Source: Anastatus disparis (taxonomy: Eukaryota > Arthropoda > Insecta > Hymenoptera > Eupelmidae). Taken from it: a DNA stretch of 64,000 nucleotides. Shown piece after piece: positions 1-12,140 of this stretch. The translations under genes and the position numbers were made by a program. Every line of letters starts with the position of its first letter. The first letter of the stretch is position 1. The stretch lies in the NCBI GenBank assembly GCA_017163975.1, contig JAFFSR010000249.1, forward strand, positions 1,970,001 through 2,034,000, written 5' to 3'. The notes under the pieces were generated by a model. It was not told the origin of the DNA. It did no database searches and saw only the letters and a list, made by a program, of their open reading frames with translations.

Positions 1-22
1 AAGAACATTACATGGTGATGTT

Positions 23-301
23 TCAGTTGAAACGCAGACAGTACATTTTTATCCTACATTTATAATAAATTCTATCATCAGGTGTTAATGGAGGTTCACA
101 AGAAAATTTTTTAGTGAATTTCTCCAAGACTTCTTCTGATATTTTACGCAATGACTTTGCTGAACAAATCTCTTCACTGGCGAATGGCTTTGTGCATCTA
201 TTATAAGCTATACGTCTTTTATTTTCTACATGGACGAATTCGGTTTCGTCAAGTGACATTTCCTCGTTCGACATTGTTTTGTAACCAATAATTAAAATCA
301 A
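23..301 (-). CDS. Unknown small ORF with four spaced cysteines, possibly a first exon
   Basis: This 92-codon minus-strand frame is not recognised. Methionine 10, followed by SNEEMSLDE, is a more natural start than methionine 1, whose following residues are hydrophobic. Cysteines occur in the contexts RCTKPF, EICSAK, FSCEPP and YYKCR, followed by a DDRIYYKC-like stretch, which could form a small zinc-binding domain; this is inference. The ORF stops close to the window edge, so it may be one exon of a gene continuing leftward, or a transposon remnant. No promoter or splice site is clear. The flanking sequence is AT-rich and repeat-filled. Confidence 0.35.
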   Translation of the reverse strand: MILIIGYKTMSNEEMSLDETEFVHVENKRRIAYNRCTKPFASEEICSAKSLRKISEEVLEKFTKKFSCEPPLTPDDRIYYKCRIKMYCLRFN

Positions 302-496
302 TTATAAAGAAGTGAATAAACGAAGTCGAATATCAGACAGATCTACATCAATTTCATTAACACGAGTATTTGTAAGATATGTAATATTCGACTATTTATA
401 AAATTAAAAAGAATGCTCGCTTAATTTTTAAATTAAAAAAAGCATAAATAAAATATTGATGATTACATTAACTTATATGAATTTAATTAAAAAAAT

Positions 497-760
497 AATA
501 CCGTTAATACTGTTTATATAAAAACTGTTTACAAACATTTATTTTAAATGATAACGGCGCGATTGTACCTACCAGTCTTAAAACTCCCGTGGGCTCGAAT
601 TTGTAATCAACATTCAGTAATCGAACAGCATTATAACTTACTCTCTTATAAGAGAAATAAAGACAAAATGATGTTTAATAACTGAGTATCAACTTGTATG
701 CACCGTTATCATTTAAAATATACGTTTGTAAACAGTTTTTATATAATAGTATTAACAGGG
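497..760. repeat. Inverted-repeat element (MITE-like), about 60 bp arms
   Basis: The sequence CCGTTAATACTGTTTATATA at the left is mirrored on the right near 701-757, including the shared words AAAAACTGTTTACAAAC and AAATGATAACGG. The middle is not coding. It looks like a small non-autonomous DNA transposon; no target duplication could be fixed. Confidence 0.6.
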
Positions 761-766
761 GCCTAA

Positions 767-955
767 AGCTCGAATTTATAGTCGACACTCAACACTCAGC
801 ACTCCGATCTCAATCCTCAGATATCAAACTTTCCTTGTTCCGTGTTCCCTATAAAACATGTCTACATGTATAGGAAATACAAAACAAGGGAAGTTTGAGA
901 TCTGAGGGTTGATATCTGAGTGCTGAGTGTTGAGTGTCGACTATAAATTCGAGCT
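767..955. repeat. Near-perfect palindrome around ACATGTCTACATGT
   Basis: Arms of about 90 nt containing AAGCTCGAATTTATAGTCGA and the iterated word ACACTCAACACTCAGCACTC mirror each other around 866. The short internal period (ACTCA/ACACT) is repeated within each arm. No gene overlaps it. Confidence 0.7.
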
Positions 956-1002
956 TTATTCTGAAACTTTTCTTCTCGAGCAATAGGTTCGTGTGTAAGT
1001 GG

Positions 1003-1143
1003 AACTGTATACTCATTAGAAGGAGAAAGAATACTATGAGACCCTTTGTCTATCGGTTTGTAATTACACTTGCGCATATGCAAGTAAAAAGAGATAGAGA
1101 AAGGTCCCATTGCATTCTTTCTCTTTCTAATGAGTATACGGTT
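1003..1143. repeat. Short inverted repeat, 30 bp arms
   Basis: AACTGTATACTCATTAGAAG near 1003 is mirrored by CTTTCTAATGAGTATACGGT near 1142. Both arms then run into GAGAAAGAAT and its complement. The structure is MITE-like. Confidence 0.55.
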
Positions 1144-1145
1144 TT

Positions 1146-2180
1146 TTAATTAATATTTATTATATTGACAACAAATTTCTGTTAGTAATTGTGGATTATG
1201 TAAAATCCCTGTTATTAACAGCCTGCTTTTTAATCTTGGTATTCGTTATTTACATCAATAATATATAAAAAAATTCCCAAAATAAATATAATATGTAAAT
1301 AAACAATAACAGCCAATTATCGTTTATTGTAAATATGTCTTTGTAAGTATTGCTTGTTATTTTCAATTTAAAATAATACAGTATCCAATAATTAAGTAAT
1401 TATACTAATATAAATTTTCTCAGATATACTTTAAATCACCTAAAATGTTAACAGAAGATTTATTTATGAGTTATTTTCAAGAAAATTATACATATTGACA
1501 TAACTGTAAGTCATTTGAAGCGGGTTCTGGGAGTTTAAAAAAAACATAAAAAAAGGAAGTTACATAGAAAAAATTCGTGCAGCTATTACTAATGAAGTGG
1601 ATGGAAGTAGTTCCTGTATTGGATATTAGACTATGAAGACGATGAGTCAGATAAGTTTTTATTTTATTTCATGTTCACAATAATTACTATAAGTCCAGGG
1701 TGAACGAGCATTCTTTTTATAACAACGCAGGTGAATAATATTATAATATGGATGTACATAACAGGTAAATGATACTATTCTTTTATAGATTCAGTGTATA
1801 ACACACACTGACTTAAATTCCATTCAATGAGATTCGTTAAAATTAAAGTATCTATACTGATATTATTAAGTTTAGTTTTAGAAAATCATTAATTCTAATC
1901 CTTGTTATATTTTTTAAATGTGTTTTATTATTTTTATATTAGTAACAAACAAAATTCTATGAAAATTGATTATTATAATTTACATTTTTAGACAATTTGT
2001 CATTAAATCTCATGATATGATAGCAATCATTAAATGTAATTGTGTATAGAAACTTGGAATTAATTTGAATAAATATTTACAATCAACATATAATAGAGAT
2101 TGATGTATATTATTATTTAATTTGATTTTTCTTATTCTCAGTGATATATAACTGAACTCGTGTCTCTTTGTATCTCACCA
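1146..2180. other. AT-rich gene-free tract
   Basis: No open frame, RNA gene or clear repeat unit was seen here. The tract is AT-rich with scattered short A and T runs. Confidence 0.6.
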
Positions 2181-2181
2181 G

Positions 2182-2737
2182 AAGGGGCTACGAGCTTTGG
2201 GTCTCAGATCTGGCTGGAACTTTATGATTAGTTTTAGTTTCCAAGTTGGAGCAGATGACTTATTTCATATTTTTCAAAATTTTCAACAAACCCTTGAACA
2301 AAAATTCTTTACTTTGATACTAAAAAGTCTTTAAATGTAATTTATTTTCTTGCTATTCTTTTTATACCTGAAATTAACATAATTTATTAATAAAAGAACA
2401 GATTCAATTTCATGCAAAATTTTTAAACAAGAAAGTTAAATAAAATTGTCGAGTTACCTGACAGTTTACTTTCTAGACAAATTATTAAATAACTTTACAA
2501 ATATGACACAATGATTTTTATGATAACTTACATGATCCTTACATGATGATTCTGTTGGCAAATTTTTTACAAAAATTTGCCAACAAATAATGTAAAAATC
2601 ATAAGTGATGTGGTCTAACTTGAAAACTACTCAGCGTTAGACTTTGAGGCTATAGCTTTCTTTTAGTTATATCAAACCAAAACTTATCATAAAGTTCCAG
2701 CAGGATCTGAGACCCAAAGCTTGTAGCCTCTCTTGGT
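2182..2737. repeat. Inverted-repeat element, about 60 bp TIRs
   Basis: GGGGCTACGAGCTTTGGGTC on the left is mirrored by GACCCAAAGCTTGTAGCCTC on the right, with TCTGGCTGGAACTTTATGAT as a further matching block. A second small palindrome (TTGGCAAATTTTTTACAAAA) lies near the centre at about 2555-2585. Non-coding DNA-transposon derivative. Confidence 0.65.
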
Positions 2738-4041
2738 CAGTTCGTTGAAGATCAGTATAGTGCAATTTTGAAATCAATATCACAGTGGATGAAATCAGTT
2801 GGACTTGAATTACCTAAAAATCAACAAGACCCTCATGAATTAACACAAAAAGTTCTGACATGTAGGTAGAACTACATTTTTAGTTTTTGATCGTGTAACT
2901 GATACATCATAGAAAAAAGTTATAGGCATATATCAAAGGTTTGGTCCACTCTGAACCTTTCAGAAGATATTTTTCCATATTTTTAAATATTTGTTAAGTT
3001 TACAACTATTTCTATGAATGCTTACAAAGGGATATCTGCAACAGATAAGTGCAAGTGGACATTTAAATGAGTAACTGTACCTAGAAATCACATTTTTCAT
3101 GATTTTTAGTTGGATTTGCATTGTTTAAAAAAAAACAAGAAGCCGCACCACTCTGAAATTTTTAAGGTATATTTGTACATGTATAACCTACTCCGATGAT
3201 CTTCCCTGACCAGATATCTTGGTTCGAAAACCCAAAACTTGTATTTCAATGATTTAAATAGTTTTAGCTCAGCGGATAGCTACATTAGCACATTGGAATA
3301 ACTTTTTTCTGAAAATTTAGAATACATTAAAGAAAAAAGTTTCTCAGTAATGTATTCCTTAAATGCAACCCAAATAAGTGATTTAAGCCTGAAAATAGTC
3401 AAAAATGTCAAAAATATGATTTTAGCCCAACTTTGAAGCTTTGTAGCTCTGAAACTAGTCCCTAAAAATATCTAAAAAAATTCTGAGTGGTCCAGAATAC
3501 AAAAAAGAAGCATTTTACAAATTTTGAGCGAAAAAAAATTTGTTGTCCAATAATTTCACAGAGAATGGGCGATATATATCTATATCTATATATGTATAAA
3601 TAGAAGATTACAAAATCATATATCAAAAAATGCCCGCTGAACCCCTCACTACCCGCTTTGCTTTGTTTTACAGTACCCAACACTAACATTACGAAAAAGC
3701 TCCTACATCAAAAAAATATAGGTTCTGAAAGCTTGAAATTTATTTAGTAATATAGACTAAATGGAATAAATTAATTATAATAATGTTTATAATATTAGTA
3801 CATCAAAACTTAACAAACATGAGTTTAGATATGATTGTACTCATATTACTCTTACTAGGAGATATTATCGCAACTCCAGATGACGAATTTGGCGCAAACT
3901 TTAGGATAAGTTTCCAAATGTTAAAATATGAAAGGAAACAGAATTTTAGACACCAACGCTTGATATTTCCTTAGTTATAGGAAATCAAAGAAAATCACTT
4001 GAAGAGTTACTAAATTTTTAAACGCATATAGTTCCTTAGCA
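2738..4041. other. Gene-free AT-rich tract
   Basis: Only short spurious frames occur. A short alternating run TATATATCTATATCTATATA is present near 3571-3595. Nothing else is supported. Confidence 0.5.
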
Positions 4042-4332
4042 TTGATAGCTAGAAGCTTAAAACTTTTTTCAAACGAAAGCTGAGCTCAAATCCTTTTGAA
4101 ATAGTAGTTGTAGCATGTCAAAATATTATTTTTTCTAAAGTTACAGCCTGATAAACATTGGACCTGATTTATCTTTTTAAAACAATAATTAATAATAAAA
4201 GCTAAAATTGGGTCTAATGTTTATCACGCTGTAACTTTGGAAAAAAATAATATTTTGACATGCTACAACTACTATTTCAAAAGGATTTAAGCTCAGCTTT
4301 CGTTTAAAAAATGTTTTAAGCTTATAGCTATC
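4042..4332. repeat. Palindromic element with about 125 bp arms
   Basis: The left arm carries TCCTTTTGAAATAGTAGTTG and the right arm its complement CAACTACTATTTCAAAAGGA. The mirrored words CAAAATATTATTTTTTC and GATAAACATTGG also match. It sits just outside the Helitron 3' end. Confidence 0.65.
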
Positions 4333-4374
4333 TATATATTTATATAAATATATATACAGATATATATATATATA

Positions 4375-4415
4375 CTAGGGGGAGGGGTACCCCCCTGCTT
4401 GCGCTGCTCGCCAAC
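4375..4415 (-). other. Helitron 3' terminus: hairpin plus CTAG
   Basis: On the minus strand the end reads GGGGGGTACCCCTCCCCCTA then G, with T as the next host base. The GGGGTACCCC palindrome forms the terminal hairpin. Helitrons usually end CTRR preceded by such a hairpin. Confidence 0.75.
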
Positions 4416-5690
4416 CCTCGTTCATATTTACACTAATGAAAATATCATTCAGTAATGAAATTTGTACTGACAAAAATTATTAATAAAATTAATATTAATT
4501 ATCTATTTGCTCAGACAGATTTCCACACCACCCGAAGAGGTACTGTCAATAATACCTTACAATTAATAATTTATAATATAAATTAAATAATAAAAAATGT
4601 ATGGCATACGGTGCGTTGGTTTTTTTTTGTTTTATTTTGAATGATTATATAAAATCAATAATAATAATTTTAAATTATTTTACAACATGTTGAAATTAAT
4701 TAAAATTATTCCTTTTTTTTATACAATTATTTAAAATAAAACCATGGTTCCCTTCGCCTGTAGCCCTACACAACCATGAGAGTCTATATTACTTCCTCCT
4801 TATACTATAGACTCTATTTAAATCCATCCTCCACCATGAATATTACATATTTAAACGAAATTTTAAAAGTCATTTTATTATTTGTACAATTTGTTATTAT
4901 ATTATTGTTATATAACAATTTTTCAATAAATATTTATCTCTTTTAAATCTTTGTTTAAGTATGTTTATTAGAATAATTATTATGACTTGATATTTTTTAA
5001 TTAAATATTATTGTAACATGTCTTACAATAATATAGAACAGAAATTTTTTTTATTATAATTATCCTAAATTTAAAGCTTAATACCTAATTGAATTCTATG
5101 TTTTTTAATATTATTATATACTCGAAATTATTATATTTCCTTTTTTTTTTTAATATTAGTTTTAATCAAAGTATATATTTCACAATGAATTTCAATATCA
5201 TTATGATAATCATAATATTATTAATTAATATATTTCATAAATAAAACGATAAAATTAAATAATATAATTTTTCCTTATTTATTATTTTAATTTTATTTTG
5301 AATATATCTTAATTTTATTTTTAAGTCTTTTGGATGTATAAAATATATATCTATATTGTTTTTTAATATCCTTGACTTTCTTGCTAGTATTAAAAAAGAT
5401 ATATTAAAATAATTTTTACAAAATAAATAGAATGTATTTTCATGTTTGTTTTTCTTAAAATTATCGATTATTTATTTAATAATAAATAATTTTTAATATT
5501 ATTCATTAATTAAAAAAATTAATATAATATGATACATAATGATATGAATTTTATTAATTTTTTGTTTCATAAAATAATTTTTTATTTTTTGTTTTATTAT
5601 GTTATATTTGAAACAACAAATGTTTTATTAGCATGTAAGAAATACAAATATATTTTTAATATTAAAAAAATTGAAGTTATTTTTTTTTTG
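4416..5690. other. Helitron 3' non-coding region
   Basis: AT-rich sequence between the helicase stop and the 3' hairpin, with many T runs. No further gene or repeat is supported. Confidence 0.5.
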
Positions 5691-6049
5691 TTATTTCTCT
5701 AGTACTTCTTTCCATACTCTATTGGTTAATTTATTTTTATTTTCTAATTCATTTTGAATATGTATTTCAGAAGGATTTTTACTTCTTGAAAGAGCAACAT
5801 ATAATTGTCCATGTGAAAATAAAGGTTTTTTTACGAATATTCCTACGTTTTCAAAACTTTGACCTTGTGATTCATTTATAGTTATAACAAAAGCTAATAC
5901 AATAGGGAATTGTTTTCTATATAAAATAAATGGTAAAGACGATGATTTATTTGTGCTTAATGTAATACGCGGTATAAAAACTTTATTTCCTTTATTTTCG
6001 CCTGTAATTACTTCAGCTTCTATATTGTATTTAAATAATTTCGTTATCT
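5691..6049 (-). pseudogene. Helitron helicase, C-terminal part (motifs V-VI)
   Basis: This is the last part of a PIF1-like superfamily 1B helicase, the strand-unwinding half of the Helitron RepHel protein. Visible motifs are [15 protein letters not shown], the motif V stretch [10 protein letters not shown] and the motif VI stretch [11 protein letters not shown]; the frame ends WKEVLEK and a stop. The coding part starts at 6049, where the long-TIR transposon interrupts it. The preceding helicase piece resumes at 8579 on the other side of that insertion. The frame is open here, but the whole protein cannot be made. Confidence 0.85.
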
Positions 6050-8574
6050 GGCTGATTCCATTCAGATTCATGCAGGCCGTCACTGATCGAATTTTTTTTT
6101 TTGTTCTAAGTAATAAAAATACCTTCTATTATGTATATGAAGATAAAATTTACCTCATAGAACGCTCAAAAATTTTTTTTTTTTACTACAGCAATTTTAG
6201 TGTTGGATGTAAAAACGAAAATTCAAAAATTGAAAATGAACCTCTACTTTTAAATGACTATAGCTCCGTCAATTTTCAACCTTTTTGGACGTTCTTTTAA
6301 CGAAAGTGTGCGAAATGTGGTCTAGTTCTAAATGCGATCTCGATTTTTGTAATACAATTGGATCTCGCTGAGTTATTTACGAAAAACAGAAAAAAGCGAT
6401 TTTTTTCAAACACGATTTTCTCAAATACTATATTTTTTTTTTTTTGAAATTTTTATATGATTTTATTCATAAAAAATACTAACTTTTAGGGTAGGTGAGA
6501 ATATGCGATTTTGCCTTATTTTTTTTAAACAGATTTTTAAACGTTTTTTTTATATTTTCGATTTGAAAACATTGATACCATGGCGCATCGTACTATTTTT
6601 CCAACTTTACGTGTTCTTACAACTATTTTTATGCTTTCATTTATTAATATATCAAAAATATCAACAATAATCTTTAAAATAAACCCCGGATCGAATATTT
6701 TGATCAATTAGAACTAAAGTTATGACGATTTAAAGTTTAAAAAAAAATGCTAAAACTTTAAATAAATATGATATTTACAGATGCTTTGAATAATTATAAA
6801 AAAGAGAATAAACAAGACATTGCAGATTTTATTCAGAAAAATCAAATTTACTGAATAAAACGAGCACAATTGAAAATTTCTTAATAGAGTTAAGAGAGCG
6901 CGTTCTCACTGTAAGAGCTCATAAATTGGTCAAAGAAATTCAACGTATAGCAATTAAAGAGGTTAAACTTTTAGCGAAAAATAATGACTTCCAATTAGTT
7001 ATTCATGTCGATTTTTCAGAAAATTGGACAGTTCTGCTTCAAAATGAAATTCAAAGCTATCATTAGAGTAAAAACCAAATATCAATATTTACGTCAGTAT
7101 GCTATTTTGGAAATGATAAAACAGTCAGTTATGTCACCGTCTCTGACGATATTAAACATGATTCGTCTCATGCCCTAATGACTATAAATTTAACTATCGA
7201 CAACTTAAAACAAAAACATATTGCGCAAGATCTTGATGAAATCATAACCATTTCTGATGATGCTGCCAGTCATTTTAAAAATAGATATCAATTCTATGAG
7301 TTTCAAAACTCAAAAGTAAACAGAAAATGGCTTTTTTCTGCAACAGGTCATGGCAAAGGCGCTTGTGATGGTATTGGTAGTTTAGTTATACATTATGCTA
7401 CCACGCATAATCTGTCCAAGAAGAATGCAGATTTTATTAGAAACGCTGAAAATTTCGCCACTCACGTATCAAAATATACTCCGTCAATTAACATTCTTGT
7501 TATCCGCAAGGATGAGTTAGAAGTTTTTCGACAGACAAAAAAAATGGAATAGTTAGGAAATGCAAAAGAAATTAAAGGTATTCAAAAGATTCACTGTAGA
7601 AAAAGTAAACGAAACCAAATTCAAACTGCCAAAACTTCGAGACATAAGTGGCAAGAAGTCAATTGAAAGGTTTTATTCAAATTCAGATTTTTTTATTCAC
7701 ATTAGTTCTCAATTCATTAGTGTTCATTTCTTAATTGTATCGCATATTATTTGTTCATTGGAAATTACCAAATAATATATTTTAGTATGCAAAAAATTCA
7801 CCTTTTCAAAATTTGAAATTCAAATTCAAAATTCAAAATTCAAAATTCAAAGTAAATATATTTATTTAAAGTTTCAGCATTTTTTTTTAAACTTTAAATC
7901 GTCATAACTTTTGTTCTAATTGATCAAAATATTCGATCCGGGGTTTATTTTAAAGATTATTGTTGATATTTTAGATATATTAATAAATAAAAGCATAAAA
8001 ATAGTTGTAAGAACACGTAAAGTTGGAAAAATAGTACGATGCGCCATGGTATCAATGTTTTAAAATCAAAAATATAAAAAAAAACGTTTAAAAATCTGTT
8101 TCAAAAAAATAAGGCAAAATCGCATATTCTCACCTACCCTAAAAGTTAGTATTTTTTATGTATAAAATCATATAAAAATTAAAAAAAAAAAAAATATATA
8201 GTTTTTGAGAAAATCGTGTTTGAAAAAAATCGCTTTTTTTCTGTTTTTCGTAAATAACTCAGCGAGATCGAATTGTATTACAAAAATCGCATTTAAAACT
8301 AGACCACATTTCGCACACTTTCGTTAAAAGAACGTCCAAAAAGGTTGAAAATTGACGGAGCTATAGTCATTTAAAAGTAGAGGTTCATTTTCAATTTTTG
8401 AATTTTCGTTTTTACATCCAACACTAAAATTGCTGTAGTAAAAAAAAAAAATTTTTTGAGCGTTCTATGAGGTAAATTTTATCTTCATATACATAATAGA
8501 AGGTATTTTTATTACTTAGAACAAAAAAAAAATTCGATCAGTGACGGCCTGCATGAATCTGAATGGAATCAGCC
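6050..8574. mobile_element. DDE transposon with about 720 bp TIRs and ATCT target duplication
   Basis: Both ends begin GGCTGATTCCATTCAGATTC. The arms mirror each other over about 720 bp (6050-6770 and 7855-8574). The flanks 6046-6049 and 8575-8578 are both ATCT. Removing the element plus one ATCT makes the Helitron helicase frame continuous (GTRLK running into ITKLF), which confirms the boundaries. A 4 bp duplication is known for Sola-type transposons, so that superfamily is a candidate; this is inference. The middle carries a damaged transposase. A shorter relative lies at 17449-18391. Confidence 0.85.
6856..7552 (+). pseudogene. DDE transposase of the long-TIR element, broken
   Basis: One frame runs ENFLIELRERV, then HVDFSENW (likely first catalytic aspartate), a TAG stop at 7064-7066, then HALMTINLT, ISDDAASHFKNR (likely second aspartate) and TGHGKGACDGIG, ending KKME and a stop at 7552. 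The D-S-E-N and S-D...F-K-N-R blocks with a GHGKG motif are recognisable from a transposase family common in arthropod genomes. The nonsense codon sits between the two aspartates. Upstream of 6856 another frame reads DALNNYKKENKQD, so a frameshift is also present. It lies between the inverted arms, as expected for the element's own transposase. The superfamily name (Sola-like) is uncertain. Confidence 0.7.
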
Positions 8575-8578
8575 ATCT

Positions 8579-8942
8579 TTAATCGTGTTCCATTGCATAA
8601 TCCATCTTTTATACTTAAATTTCTAATCAGCATTATTACGGCATTTATTTTTAAATTAAGTTCATGTGGAGGTAATCCTTCTCTTATATTATTTAACATT
8701 TCTATTAGATAATTTAAATGAATATTATCATCTGTTTGATCAACACCCTTATATGTTGCATAATCAATACTATAATATGTCATTGTTTCATTATTAATTA
8801 AATTCAATATTTTATTATTTAAAATATTTATATCTTCATTATGTGTACTTAAAATAACATTTTTTGAAAAACAATAATTATTGTTAATGTTTTCATAAAT
8901 TTTATTACGAACATTATTAGTTTTCCATTTTTCTGGTATAAT
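8579..8942 (-). pseudogene. Helitron helicase, central part
   Basis: This segment carries the PIF1-type blocks IIPEKWKTN, VILSTHNEDINILN and LPPHELNLKINAV, ending NGTRLK at the ATCT insertion site. It joins upstream (higher coordinates) to the piece ending at 11820, across the satellite-bearing element, and downstream to the piece starting at 6049. The frame is open. Its first codons run into the 8945-11819 insertion, so the apparent methionine start at 8978 belongs to the insertion. Confidence 0.85.
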
Positions 8943-9088
8943 AACCCTGGTAACAAAAAATTTGCAATTCTGACGCAATTCTGACGCAATTGACTTGACC
9001 GTCAGTGAAATTACATCAGACCATACGTCATATGCTTCCGATTTCTGCTATATTTCTGCTGATGTGTAATTACGTTAGGTGACGCTCA

Positions 9089-9790
9089 GCAGAATTGCGA
9101 TGAAATTGCAAGATTGAAATTGCAATATCAAAAGGATAATTGCGAGCACTTGCGCGTTCGACAGAATTGCACCAGAAGTGCAAAAGTTTACTAACATTAA
9201 GTGCTGCGCAGCAGAATTAAGGAGCTTTACGTAATTACAAGTGCACTTAACGAGACCCTCTCATCACTTCCGCGTGCACAAGAATTGCAATGGAATTGCA
9301 CAAGCCGTCTGCAGCAGATGACTTGTGGTAGAATTGCGATGAAATTGCAAGATTGAAATTGCAATATCAAAAGGATAATTGCGAGCACTTGCGCGTTCGA
9401 CAGAATTGCACCAGAAGTGCAAAAGTTTACTAACATTAAGTGCTGCGCAGCAGAATTAAGGAGTTTTACGTAATTACAAGTTCACTTAACGAGACCCTCT
9501 CATCACTTCCGCGTGCACAAGAATTGCAATGGAATTGCACAAGCCGTCTGCAGCAGATGACTTGCGGTAGAATTGCGATGAAATTGCAAGATTGAAATTG
9601 CAATATCAAAAGAATAATTGCGAGCACTTGCGCGTTCGACAGAATTGCACTAGAAGTGCAAAAGTTTACTAACATTAAGTGCTGCGCAGCAGAATTAAGG
9701 AGTTTTACGTAATTACAAGTGCACTTAACGAGACCCTCTCATGACTTTCGCGTGCACAAGAATTGCCATGGAATTTCGCAAGCGGTCTGC
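9089..9790. repeat. Tandem array, period 239 bp, about 3 copies
   Basis: Copies start at AGAATTGCGATGAAATTGCA near 9091, 9330 and 9569, with very few differences between them. The third copy decays near 9760. Within a unit, GAATTGCA-type words recur. Minus-strand frames across it (9227-9436, 9466-9675) are by-products. Confidence 0.85.
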
Positions 9791-10900
9791 AGCAGATTAC
9801 TTGTGGTGAACAATTTGATTTTATATAAACTGTGAAAAAAATTGACGTAAGCAAATTACCACTGCAACATGCAATTCCTCTCCCATAAACTATATTTTCA
9901 ATTTACTTTTATCTATATCTAGGAGCTTCTTTAAATGTTCCAAAAGAAAGTTTTTTTACTGTTTCTAATACAACCGTATACGTTTCTTTTGACCAAGATT
10001 TAAGCTGAAATGTATAGTCGAGACTCATTCCTCAATACTCATAACCTTGATGTACATGAATTTATCTTATTTTTTTTTCTTTTTTTTTTAACCAAATGAA
10101 TAAACTTTTATCTCTTTTTCGCACAATACATAATTTAAAAATTCCAGAATTTAAATCGTTAGAAAAATATATTATAAACATTCAGTGGGTGAAAATTAGT
10201 CTGTTTTATTCCGTTTACTACGTATAAAAATGCTACGTATATCATGTTCATAAAATGCGTATTGAAAATACTTTATATTGAGGTCCAAAAAAATATTATA
10301 TTATCGATAAAAAAAAATACAGAATTATTAAGTATTCCAAAAGCTTATATCAAAATGAAAAGAAGGAATAATTTCATTTAGTTTCTAATAAGAAAATGTA
10401 ATTCATTAAAATGTGATTCTTATCGTTCTACAAAATTTGTTATTTGGAATGAAATTGAATAAAAATTATTAATTAAATACAATTTTTGTTTAATATGTGG
10501 AAATAATTTTGTTTTTATAATACCTAAATGTTAGTAGGATGGCCATTGAACATCGTTTTATCAGACAAAATAATATATTTATAATAAATAAGGACGTTAT
10601 ACTACATATATATAAAAATTATATAATATTGTCAATAATATTAAACAAACTTATATGTAAACGTAAAATAACGTTATGAAGACAGATTTCCAATACATTC
10701 TTATATTAATAGCAATGTTAACGCTGTTTGTCTACTAAGTAATAAAAATATATTTCATACGATGCTGAAATTTTTTTACAAAAACGCATGCTTTACTCCA
10801 TCTTCTATTTGCACTGTATATGTTACCACTTCGCTCCAATGCTGCTGCGAAGTATCTGCTCTAAGCTACCTTCGTAAGTATATGCTGTGAATCTGCTGGA
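9791..10900. other. AT-rich spacer inside the satellite element
   Basis: No open frame or repeat of note was seen between the two arrays of the TIR element. Confidence 0.5.
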
Positions 10901-10907
10901 AAGTATA

Positions 10908-11740
10908 TGCTTCACGTAGACTTGGTAAGTATGCTGCAATTCCATTGCAAGCACGTGCACACTACATCATTCTCTAAACGGCACCGTAAGTCAGCTGCAA
11001 AGCTGCTGCGAAGTAGCTGCTGCATGCTCACCTTCATAAGTATGCCGCAATTCTACTGTAAGCGAACGTGCAATATACACTTCTTTAAACCGCAATCTAC
11101 CTGTCGTAAGTCTGCTGCTAAGCTGCTGCGAAGTAGCTGCTGCATGCTTACATTCGTAAGTATGCCGCAATTCTACTGTAAGCGCGCGTACAGTCTACAC
11201 TTCTTTAAACCGCAATATACCTGTCGTAAGTCTGCTGCTAAGCTGCTGCATGCTTACCTTCGTAAGTATGCCGCAATTCTACTGTAAGCGCGCGTGCAAT
11301 CTACACTTCTTTAAACCGCAATATATCTGTCGTAAGTCTGCTGCTAAGCTGCTGCGAAGAAGCTGCTGCATGCTTACCTTCGTAAGTATGCCGCAATTCT
11401 ACTGTAAGCGCGCGTGCAATATACACTTCTTTAAACCGCAATCTACCTGTCGTAAGTCTGCTGCTAAGCTGCTGCGAAGTAGCTGCTGCATGCTTACCTT
11501 CGTAAGTATGCCGCAATTCTACTGTAAGCGCGCGTGCAATCTACACTTCTTTAAACCACAATCTATCTGTCGTAAGTCTGCTGCTAAGCTGCTGCGAAGA
11601 AGCTGCTGCATGCTTACCTTCGTAAGTCTGCCGCAATTCTACTGTAAGCGCGCGTGCAATATACACTTCTTTAAACCGCAATCTACCTGTCGTAAGTCTG
11701 CTGCTAAGCTGCTGCGAAGTAGCTGCTGCATGCTTCTGAC
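10908..11740. repeat. Tandem array, period 120 bp, about 7 copies
   Basis: Each unit contains TTCGTAAGTATGCCGCAATT, CTTCTTTAAACCGCAAT and CTGTCGTAAGTCTGCTGCTA. Unit starts lie near 11029, 11149, 11252 (a shortened copy), 11372, 11492 and 11612. Because 120 is divisible by three, one frame stays open and gives a 40-residue repeated peptide; this is not evidence of a gene. Confidence 0.9.
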
Positions 11741-11819
11741 TGCAGAACTACAATAGAATGCTGAAGCATACGAAGCATGTTCTGCGCACTCGCGATTGCG
11801 TCAGATTGTGTTACCAGGG

Positions 11820-12140
11820 AAATGTATCAACTTTTCCTTCTCCGATATCTAATAAAAATGATGAAAAATTTTCATCATTAGATCTTGCATTTTTTTTTCA
11901 ATTTAAAAATATGAAACATGGGCCATAGGGTCGAATATTTTATAGTTTGTTCTATAATTATATTTTTATTTTCATGTTTTTATACAGGTGAAATTTGACG
12001 AAAATCTCCACCTAAAATAATAATTTTTCCTCCAAAAATTTCATTATTATGACAAACATCTTTTAATGTTCTGTCAACTATTTCTGAAGCTTTTTTAGGA
12101 ATCATTGATGCTTCGTCCCATATAATTACATTTGTAACAT
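11820..12140 (-). pseudogene. Helitron helicase, motifs II-III region
   Basis: The reading is VTNVIIWDEASMIPKK, VDRTLKDV, then GGKIIILGGDFRQ, giving the Walker B (WDEA) and motif III (GGDFRQ) of a Helitron/PIF1 helicase. After RQISPV the frame hits a stop. The remaining similarity (SNDENFSSF, LDIGEGKVDTF) lies in shifted frames down to 11820, so this part has at least one nonsense codon and frameshifts. The upstream boundary at 12140 is the LTR-like insertion; the downstream boundary is the satellite-bearing element. Confidence 0.8.

Larger units (their letters stand above)
8945..11819. mobile_element. TIR element carrying two satellite blocks, AA duplication
   Basis: The ends are CCCTGGTAACA at the left and TGTTACCAGGG at the right, each followed inward by TCTGACGCAAT-type words. 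Both flanks carry AA (8943-8944 and 11820-11821). Excising the element with one AA restores the helicase frame. A 2 bp duplication fits the frame; 0, 3 or 4 bp do not. The element has no transposase. It holds a 239 bp-period array, an AT-rich middle and a 120 bp-period array. The superfamily is not assigned. Confidence 0.75.

Noticed and set aside
9227..9675. Two nearly identical 69-residue minus-strand frames
   Set aside because: They are copies of the 239 bp tandem unit, not a gene pair.
10907..11756. Long open frames through the 120 bp array
   Set aside because: The repeat period is a multiple of three, so frames stay open automatically. The peptide is a 40-residue echo of the unit.
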